Shown piece by piece: positions 1-4,482 of a stretch of DNA of 6,338 bases. Each line of letters starts with the position of its first letter. The stretch's first letter is position 1. The notes below the pieces were generated by a model, which did not search any database, was not told the origin of the DNA, and was given only the letters and a program-made list of their open reading frames with translations. The translations under genes were made by a program, and so were the position numbers. This DNA is from Thiosocius sp049669185 (GTDB taxonomy: Bacteria; Pseudomonadota; Gammaproteobacteria; Chromatiales; Chromatiaceae): contig JBATKF010000166.1 in assembly GCA_049669185.1 (NCBI GenBank), forward strand, positions 1-6,338, written 5' to 3'.

Positions 1-722
1 GTCGTCAACAGCGTCGGCGATGCCGCACGCGATGCTGCGGCAAACCGTGCCTCGGCCGTGCGCTCCTCGATTACCTGGGCGCGCAGGTCCGCCTTCGCGA
101 CGCGTGGGTGATAGGCTCCGCTATCGGAGAGCCTCGGCACCATCTCTGAGAGTCCCAGATACACGCGTGCGAAGGTGTCGTTCACGACTGGGCCGCTGAC
201 GCGGTCGAATCGCCGCAGTGCGCTATCCAGCATCGCGACGTCGATCTCTGGCGTGTCTTTGCGCCGCGCAGCCGTCCCAAGGTCGCGCTCGATCCGGTTC
301 AGATCCACGGCGACGCGGGCGATGAACGACGCGGCGTCGTGCTGCGTGACCCGTCGATTGATCGAACCAGCGATGCTTGGGCCTGTCTCTACAGCCAGAC
401 GATCAGTGCGGCCGACGCTCAATCCGGCCAGTAAGGTCTGCAGGTGTTCCGGGCCGGCGCGGTGAGGTTGCGGCGCGTTGCGCGTGGCTGGCGCAGAGAG
501 CCGCTGCAGGGAGCGCTGCAGTTCAGTCAATGCCTGGTGGCTGGATTGCAGCGCTTGCACGTGAGCATCTTGCGGCGCGGTCGACGCCTGTGTATCGCCC
601 GACATCAGCCTCGCCAAGGCGCCGCTGGTGAGCAGTCCGGCAGACGCTAGCCCGATACCCAGCGCGAACAGCATGCCGATCACGGGTAGGCTGGGGCGGT
701 ATTTGATCCTTCGCTGGTTCAC
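1..722 (-). CDS. Membrane-anchored or exported protein of unknown family, partial (C-terminus beyond the window)
   Basis: The reading frame is open from a GTG at 722 to the left edge, giving 240 codons without a stop. The product starts with a basic stretch (residues 2-9, NQRRIKYR) followed by a hydrophobic segment at about 13-37. That segment could be a membrane anchor or an uncleaved or cleavable signal (SGALA at 33-37). Residues about 52-76 are rich in Leu, Gln and Ala with near-heptad spacing (V54, L58, L65, L68, L72, L75), suggesting a short coiled coil. The remainder, from about 90, looks alpha-helical and mixed-charge. GTG is chosen because an AGGGG lies 10 nt upstream and no in-frame ATG gives the basic N-terminus. 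It lies 22 nt downstream of the C39 peptidase gene, so it is probably co-transcribed and part of the same envelope system. I do not recognise the family. A Fap-type outer-membrane or assembly partner is possible, but no beta-barrel pattern is visible in the part present. Confidence 0.75.
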   Translation of the reverse strand, partial: MNQRRIKYRPSLPVIGMLFALGIGLASAGLLTSGALARLMSGDTQASTAPQDAHVQALQSSHQALTELQRSLQRLSAPATRNAPQPHRAGPEHLQTLLAGLSVGRTDRLAVETGPSIAGSINRRVTQHDAASFIARVAVDLNRIERDLGTAARRKDTPEIDVAMLDSALRRFDRVSGPVVNDTFARVYLGLSEMVPRLSDSGAYHPRVAKADLRAQVIEERTAEARFAAASRAASPTLLT

Positions 723-732
723 GGCCGCATCA

Positions 733-737
733 CCCCT
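733..737 (-). promoter_or_regulatory. Ribosome binding site deciding the GTG start at 722
   Basis: AGGGG on the minus strand, 10 nt before the GTG. A nearer ATG at 730-728 is out of frame and hits a stop after three codons, so it does not compete. Confidence 0.45.
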
Positions 738-744
738 GCCACCG

Positions 745-1482
745 TCAAAAGTCCGAACGGGCCGGCAGCAGCAGATTGAAATCGGCGAGCGAGCGCACGC
801 TCATCGCCCTGCCGACATCCAGCGGCGCCTCCGCGACCGTCTGCCATTCGGTATCGCGGTTGAAACTGGCGCGCGCGATCGTGGCCTTGTCCTTGATCAG
901 GAACACGATCCCGCCCTGCCACATCGCCTCGAACTCATCGCGCGGCAGCCTACGGACGCCCAGCACCGGGTCACCGAGCAGGATCTCGTCATCCGAGACC
1001 CCCTTGATGACCACGAAGTGCATGTAACCCTTGTTATTGATCAGCGTGATCGCCGGTACGCCGACGTTGGCCAGACGGTCCAGTGGCAGGCGAAAGCCAT
1101 CGGCCCGATAACCGTGGTTCCCTAGATAGTTCTTCATGTCGAGCAGCGAGAAACCCTGGCGCTGGATCTTTTCCTGATCGCCGCGCTCCCACATCTCTTT
1201 GAAGACCTCGATTTCGGATCTCGGATCGTTGTAATGGAAGCTCAACAGCGAGGCCACGGCCGCTGAGCCGCAGCTATAGTCGTATTGCTGGCGCAGGATG
1301 GTCTGAAAACGTGATTCCTTAAAACTAACCACGTCGACCGTGAAGGTCCCGCCGGGACCGGTGGTCGGCAGCACCATAGAGAGGGCAGCGGCGAACGTCG
1401 GATAGACGAACGCCGCTGCGAAGCCAAGTGCGCGGATCAGGGCGCTAGAGCCCCTCCACCTGTTGTTGTTCAGCACACCCAT
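745..1482 (-). CDS. Exported C39-family cysteine peptidase (FapD-like)
   Basis: A 245-residue protein with an N-terminal export signal: Arg-containing start, hydrophobic core at about 17-34, likely cleavage near AAA-LS. The core from about 60 to 200 is a peptidase C39 domain. The oxyanion Gln and catalytic Cys are in RQQYDYSCGSAA (Q65, C71), the catalytic His is in GYMHFVVIKGV (H155) and the Asp is in LGDPVLG (D171). The RQGFSLLDMKNYL stretch (109-120) is also typical of stand-alone C39 proteins such as FapD of the Pseudomonas amyloid operon. There is no ABC-transporter part, so this is not a bacteriocin exporter. A tail of about 45 residues (201-245) follows the core. Known C39 enzymes cut leader or linker peptides; here the substrate is presumably one of the two secreted proteins encoded just upstream, though neither shows a double-Gly leader. 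The start lies 3 nt after the preceding stop with no clear Shine-Dalgarno sequence, so translational coupling is likely. The family call is firm; the FapD-like role is inferred from sequence pattern and context. Confidence 0.9.
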   Translation of the reverse strand: MGVLNNNRWRGSSALIRALGFAAAFVYPTFAAALSMVLPTTGPGGTFTVDVVSFKESRFQTILRQQYDYSCGSAAVASLLSFHYNDPRSEIEVFKEMWERGDQEKIQRQGFSLLDMKNYLGNHGYRADGFRLPLDRLANVGVPAITLINNKGYMHFVVIKGVSDDEILLGDPVLGVRRLPRDEFEAMWQGGIVFLIKDKATIARASFNRDTEWQTVAEAPLDVGRAMSVRSLADFNLLLPARSDF

Positions 1483-1485
1483 CCA

Positions 1486-1848
1486 TCAATCCGACATGTT
1501 GATGTTGACGATGGTGGCGTTCTGGATCAGTACATTGTTGCCACTATTCTGGATGGTATCGAACATACCACTCGCACCATTGAAGGCGCCGTTGCCGATA
1601 AAGTTCTGGCCCGTGACCGAATTCATCACGCTATTGCTGTGATTCGTGCCGTCCATGTCTATCTCGTTGAGGGTCATATCGTCCAACGCGACGCCCTCGC
1701 CCCGATTAATCGCAAGGTCATCCTCGCTGAGGGCCTCTTCGAGCATCAGTGAGTCGCCTTCTGCAATTTTGGCCGTAGATTCGGCCTGCAAACCGGGCGA
1801 CACACACAGCGCGCAGGCAATAAGCATTAAAGTCAGCTTGTGTTTCAT
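1486..1848 (-). CDS. Small secreted acidic protein with an amyloid-like C-terminal motif
   Basis: A 120-residue protein starting with a classical signal peptide (MKHK, hydrophobic 5-18, probable cleavage LQA-ES after residue 22). An LIAC at 9-12 resembles a lipobox but lies too close to the N-terminus to be convincing. The mature part begins with an acidic helix-like region (about 23-67, many Glu and Asp). It then turns Asn/Gly-rich, with GQN at 80-82 and IQNSGNNVLIQ at 99-109, and ends in a beta-prone tail ending in NINMSD. That tail closely matches the end of the Asp/Asn/Ser-rich protein encoded upstream (QNTGANSLIQ). A GGGAG lies 7 nt before the ATG. The gene sits between the low-complexity protein and the C39 peptidase, almost abutting the latter. 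By position and composition it could be a minor subunit, nucleator or cap of a secreted fibre, like FapB or FapE in the Fap system. That is inference; I do not recognise a named family. Confidence 0.85.
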   Translation of the reverse strand: MKHKLTLMLIACALCVSPGLQAESTAKIAEGDSLMLEEALSEDDLAINRGEGVALDDMTLNEIDMDGTNHSNSVMNSVTGQNFIGNGAFNGASGMFDTIQNSGNNVLIQNATIVNINMSD

Positions 1849-1885
1849 CTGCCGACTCCCAGAGTTAACACGTTCGTTCAGGCCG

Positions 1886-1920
1886 GGTAGCCGGCGGATG
1901 CCGAGGCATCCGCCGGTACC
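1886..1920 (-). promoter_or_regulatory. Strong intercistronic hairpin
   Basis: A perfect inverted repeat with arms CCGGCGGATGCC (1891-1902) and GGCATCCGCCGG (1905-1916), that is 11-12 bp with a tiny loop. It is extended by GGTA/TACC (1886-1889, 1917-1920) across one unpaired base. It sits in the 98-nt gap after the stop of the Asp/Asn/Ser-rich gene. No T-run follows on the minus strand, so it is not a standard intrinsic terminator. A likely role is protecting the 3' end of the first cistron or partly stopping read-through, so that the main secreted protein is made in excess of the downstream genes. That role is inferred. Confidence 0.7.
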
Positions 1921-1946
1921 TAACCTACATTCAGCACACCAACCGA

Positions 1947-2792
1947 TTATTGGGTGGGGGCCGGAGAAGGCGTCGCAGCACCTGCGTTGATGTTGCCCTG
2001 GAAGGTCACCTGCTGCTGGATCAGACTGTTGGCGCCGGTATTCTGGGCCGAAAGGTTCTGACCGGAGAACCCGCTGAACGAGCCAGTGATGTTGTTGTCG
2101 GCGTTATAGGCCAAGCTGGCAGCGCTCCCGGGAGGACCACTGGTCGCCGTCAGGGTTACGGTGTTGCCGGTGACTTCACCCATGAGTTCCGACTGGTTCA
2201 CAGAGACGTTACCGAGTGCCGCAATGGAGTCACTTCCCTCAGCCTCGATTTCGGTGGTTGTAACCATCGCATCGTTACCAGCGGCCACACTCTCTTCGCC
2301 CGCCGCGTTGACGTTCATGCTGTTGTCGCTGTTGTCGCTGTTGTCGCTGTTGTCGTTGTAACTGTCAGCGGTGTTGACGCTGTTGTTGTTTTGACTGTCA
2401 GTCAGGTTGGTGCTGTTGTCATCGTCGTCGGTGCTGTTGTCGTTTTGACTGTCAGTGAGGTTGGTGCTGTTGTCGCTGTTGTTGCTGTTGTCGCTGTTGT
2501 TGCTGTTATCGTCGTTGTCGGCGACGCTGTTGTCGCTGTTGTTGCTCGCGTCGTTGGTGCTGTTGTCGCTGTTGTCGTTGGTGCTGTTGTCGCTGTTGTC
2601 GCTGTTGTCGATTTCGGCAGTTGCATATTCAGCCGCAGTCGCGCCCGAATCTGCACCAGTGTTAGTGACCGAGTTGTTCTGGTTGCCTTCTTCCGACTCG
2701 ATGTTATTGTTGGGGTTGGCGTAAGCAACCGAGCTCATGCCGAGCGCCATCGAGACAGCTGCGGCCAGGGTTATCAATTGAAACGGTTTCAT
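1947..2792 (-). CDS. Secreted Asp/Asn/Ser-repeat protein, candidate fibre or amyloid subunit
   Basis: A 281-residue protein. The start at 2792 is chosen over an upstream in-frame ATG at 2888 because a clean signal peptide begins here (MKPF, hydrophobic core, cleavage AYA-NP after residue 25) and a GAGGA lies 7 nt ahead. The mature protein has four parts: an Asn/Glu-rich N-terminus (26-61); a low-complexity array (62-158) with 19 copies of DNS or NNS and two copies of STNLTDSQ; an acidic Ala/Glu/Thr linker (about 163-190); and a C-terminal region (about 191-270) rich in Asn, Gly, Ser, Thr and Val with GFSGQN, QNTGANSLIQ (250-259) and VTFQGNIN, ending in a Pro/Ala tail. There are no Cys residues. 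It leads the operon with the C39 peptidase gene, matching the place of major subunits in Fap-type loci. Proposed role: major secreted, self-assembling or Ca2+-binding surface protein. Secretion is well supported; amyloid nature is inferred. Confidence 0.88.
   Translation of the reverse strand: MKPFQLITLAAAVSMALGMSSVAYANPNNNIESEEGNQNNSVTNTGADSGATAAEYATAEIDNSDNSDNSTNDNSDNSTNDASNNSDNSVADNDDNSNNSDNSNNSDNSTNLTDSQNDNSTDDDDNSTNLTDSQNNNSVNTADSYNDNSDNSDNSDNSMNVNAAGEESVAAGNDAMVTTTEIEAEGSDSIAALGNVSVNQSELMGEVTGNTVTLTATSGPPGSAASLAYNADNNITGSFSGFSGQNLSAQNTGANSLIQQQVTFQGNINAGAATPSPAPTQ
2319..2609 (-). repeat. Degenerate 9-nt tandem array coding for (D/N)NS
   Basis: Within the secreted-protein gene, the nonamer GACAACAGC or AACAACAGC (read on the minus strand) occurs 19 times, singly or in runs of up to five, with short TN, DAS, LTDSQ or ND spacers. 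The unit is a multiple of three, so gain or loss of copies changes length but keeps the frame. Codon choice is nearly uniform across copies, which points to recent expansion by slippage or recombination. Confidence 0.9.
2379..2474 (-). repeat. Duplicated 42-nt block at 54-nt offset
   Basis: Positions 2379-2420 and 2433-2474 are nearly identical (two mismatches seen). Each encodes an STNLTDSQ(N)(N/D)NS segment. The offset of 54 nt equals 18 codons, so an 18-residue module was duplicated in frame within the DNS array. Confidence 0.85.
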
Positions 2793-2799
2793 TTGTCGA

Positions 2800-2804
2800 T
2801 CCTC
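2800..2804 (-). promoter_or_regulatory. Ribosome binding site fixing the start at 2792
   Basis: GAGGA on the minus strand, 7 nt before the ATG at 2792. With the signal peptide that begins there, it rules against the longer start at 2888. Confidence 0.7.
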
Positions 2805-2822
2805 AATAAGTTCGTTGTTCTC

Positions 2823-2846
2823 GCCGAACCAGATTCCCCGTTCGGC
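2823..2846 (-). promoter_or_regulatory. Leader inverted repeat proximal to the operon start
   Basis: Perfect 7-bp arms GCCGAAC (2823-2829) and GTTCGGC (2840-2846) with a 10-nt loop that contains GGGGA on the minus strand. It ends about 18 nt before the ribosome binding site of the secreted-protein gene. It could be a leader hairpin affecting translation or mRNA life, or an operator. No ligand or regulator can be named. Confidence 0.4.
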
Positions 2847-2856
2847 TAGTCGATGA

Positions 2857-2872
2857 AGCACGGCATCGTGCT
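2857..2872 (-). promoter_or_regulatory. Leader inverted repeat distal to the operon start
   Basis: Perfect 6-bp arms AGCACG (2857-2862) and CGTGCT (2867-2872) around the tetraloop GCAT. It lies 10 nt from the neighbouring repeat at 2823-2846. The two together suggest a structured 5' leader or a paired operator. Confidence 0.35.
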
Positions 2873-3275
2873 GACGATGGTGGTGCATCTTTTATGCCAG
2901 CGAAGATAAGTTGTTGTATTCCTGGGAAAGATATGTTTTGAAGCTACCTGACAGTTTCTGGGAGTGTTAAAAATGTCGACACCTCGGGGCCTAGGGAAAT
3001 CACCCAGTGACTGGCCACCTTATTCGGGCCGAAAACCTTCAAAAACGCGCCCGGAAAAGACGAAAACGCGGTTTATTATTAACCTTCGATATGTTTCGCG
3101 AGATCCTGATCGATTCGGCTAATCAGGCGAGGTGTGGATCGCGGTTTGCAGGCGACCTGGATGATGTTGCTGTCAGGTTTTTTTACACCGAGGTTTAACC
3201 ACCGCGAGGGCCATCTGCACTGAGCAGGCGGTAGGACTCGCGATACTCATCGCACCCTTCCAAGAGCGCTGACCG
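2873..3275. other. Non-coding upstream region of the secreted-protein operon
   Basis: About 400 nt between the exchanger stop and the leader repeats, visibly more AT-rich than the flanking genes around 2890-2990 and 3040-3100. It should hold the minus-strand promoter for the cassette. I could not settle on a -35/-10 pair or a sigma-54 site: several A/T-rich hexamers exist, none with a good partner at 16-18 nt. An inverted pair CGCGAG/CTCGCG (3203-3208, 3237-3242) lies downstream of the exchanger stop but has no T-run after it. A 63-codon GTG-started frame on the plus strand (3007-3198) is not convincing. Confidence 0.5.
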
Positions 3276-4256
3276 TCAGAAGGACGCGCCCGTCATCGTG
3301 ATCAGCAGATAGCCGGTATAGGCGACGTAAGCTGTCACCAGCAGGAAGCCCTCGATGCGGTTGATATGGCCTTCGCCGCGAAAGCCATAGGCGATGATGA
3401 ACACGGCGATGAACAGCGCGACCATGGTGCTCCAATCCCGGTACAGCACCTCCGCGGCAATCGACGACATGGGCGCGATCACCCCGGCGATACCGATCAC
3501 CGCGAGCAGGTTGAACATATTGGAGCCGATCACGTTGCCGATGGCGATATCGTGCTCACCCTTGCGCGCAGCGATCACCGAGGCCGCCAGCTCCGGCAGA
3601 GAGGTGCCCAGTGCCACGATGGTCAGGCCGATAACAAAGTCACTGATACCGAGTGCCTGGGCCACCGTGACGGCACCCCAGATCAGGAAGCGGGAGCTTA
3701 CGATCAGCAGCACCATGCCGACCGCCAGCCAGAACAGCGCGCGACCCAAGGGCATGGTGCGTGCTTCCATTTCGATCGCGATCTCTGCCGCGAGCGTGTC
3801 TTCGCGGTTGCGCAGGCCGGTGAAGACAGTCCAGCCGATCAGGCCGAGAAATCCGCCCAACAACAGCAGGGCCTCCTGGCGTGTGATCGCGTGGTCCCAG
3901 AGGATCACAAAGACGAGTAGGCTGACGATCAACAGCAGCGGCAGCTCGCGGCGCACTATCTTCGAATGCACGGCGATCGGCGCGATCAGCGCGGTGACGC
4001 CGAGGATCAGTCCGGTATTTGCGATGTTGGAGCCCAGCGCGTTACCCAGCGCGAGCCCGGGGCTGCCGTCCAACGCGGCCATCGCGGAGACGACCATCTC
4101 CGGCGAAGAGGTGCCAAAGCCCACAACCACCATGCCGATCAGCAGCGAGGGCATACCCGCGTGCTTGGCCGTCGCGGCCGCGCCTTCCACAAATCGATCG
4201 GCACTCCAGATCAAGAGTGCGAAACCACCCAGAATCGCCAGCACTGCCAGCGCCAT
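3276..4256 (-). CDS. yrbG: Sodium/calcium exchanger of the YrbG type (CaCA superfamily)
   Basis: A 326-residue inner-membrane protein with about ten hydrophobic segments, matching the usual length of YrbG. It carries the two inverted alpha repeats of the cation/Ca2+ exchangers. Repeat 1 has GFGTSSPE (46-53) and GNALGSN (71-77); repeat 2 has ALGTSLPE (215-222) and GNVIGSN (240-246). The Glu residues E53 and E222 and the Asn residues in the GSN motifs are the expected ion-binding positions and are present. A charged cytoplasmic loop (about 148-168) separates the halves. In the family this exports Ca2+ in exchange for Na+. The start at 4256 is chosen because a GGAGGG lies just upstream and the product then begins at the first membrane helix; a longer frame back to 4523 has a non-membrane, Arg/Ser-rich composition. 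It appears monocistronic, divergent from the phosphatase gene and 484 nt upstream of the secreted-protein gene in the same direction. Confidence 0.93.
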   Translation of the reverse strand: MALAVLAILGGFALLIWSADRFVEGAAATAKHAGMPSLLIGMVVVGFGTSSPEMVVSAMAALDGSPGLALGNALGSNIANTGLILGVTALIAPIAVHSKIVRRELPLLLIVSLLVFVILWDHAITRQEALLLLGGFLGLIGWTVFTGLRNREDTLAAEIAIEMEARTMPLGRALFWLAVGMVLLIVSSRFLIWGAVTVAQALGISDFVIGLTIVALGTSLPELAASVIAARKGEHDIAIGNVIGSNMFNLLAVIGIAGVIAPMSSIAAEVLYRDWSTMVALFIAVFIIAYGFRGEGHINRIEGFLLVTAYVAYTGYLLITMTGASF

Positions 4257-4482
4257 ACACACCCTCCAAAATTCAATACGGCCGGATAGATGACAATCGC
4301 CGACCGCAGTGCAGCGACGCACAGACCATCCCCTACGGCTTTCTGCATTCGCGGCCCGGCATGCGCCGGACGAAGGATATAGGCTCTGAGGCGATGGGAC
4401 CAAAGAACCTTGGTGAAGAGCCGGGCCGCACGATCTCGCCGCTTGAACTCCATTGCGTTGCGATCCGTGGAACAAGAAATCG
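4257..4482. other. Divergent intergenic region
   Basis: This 226-nt spacer separates the exchanger (minus) from the phosphatase (plus) and should hold both promoters, but no convincing -35/-10 pair was found on either strand. It contains small inverted repeats: CCGGC/GCCGG around ATGC (4356-4369), and a nested pair GGCTCT/AGAGCC (4382-4387, 4417-4422) enclosing ACCAA/TTGGT (4399-4403, 4410-4414). Confidence 0.4.
4262..4267 (-). promoter_or_regulatory. Ribosome binding site deciding the exchanger start
   Basis: GGAGGG on the minus strand, 5 nt before the ATG at 4256 (counting from its last base). It supports this start over longer in-frame alternatives. Confidence 0.75.

Noticed and set aside
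1486..1848. Lipoprotein reading of the small secreted protein from LIAC at residues 9-12
   Set aside because: The Cys is only 12 residues from the start, too early for a normal lipoprotein signal, and a good signal peptidase I site follows at residue 22.
2319..2609. CRISPR-like or satellite array
   Set aside because: The short 9-nt units lie wholly within a coding frame with a signal peptide and have no unique spacers, so this is a protein repeat and not a CRISPR array.
1950..2849. Long plus-strand frame with Val/Ala-rich repeats opposite the secreted-protein gene
   Set aside because: It is the antisense shadow of the DNS nonamer array; it has no credible start context, and the minus strand has a signal peptide and ribosome binding site.
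3007..3198. 63-codon GTG-started frame on the plus strand, Arg/Lys-rich N-terminus
   Set aside because: No convincing ribosome binding site and no recognisable domain; it lies in the region expected to hold the operon promoter.
3203..3242. Intrinsic terminator after the exchanger gene
   Set aside because: The CGCGAG/CTCGCG arms enclose a 28-nt loop and no T-run follows on the minus strand.
1947..4256. Functional link between the acidic DNS protein (possible Ca2+ binder) and the neighbouring Na+/Ca2+ exchanger
   Set aside because: The genes are 484 nt apart with a non-coding region between them, and the exchanger is a common housekeeping gene; adjacency alone does not support a link.
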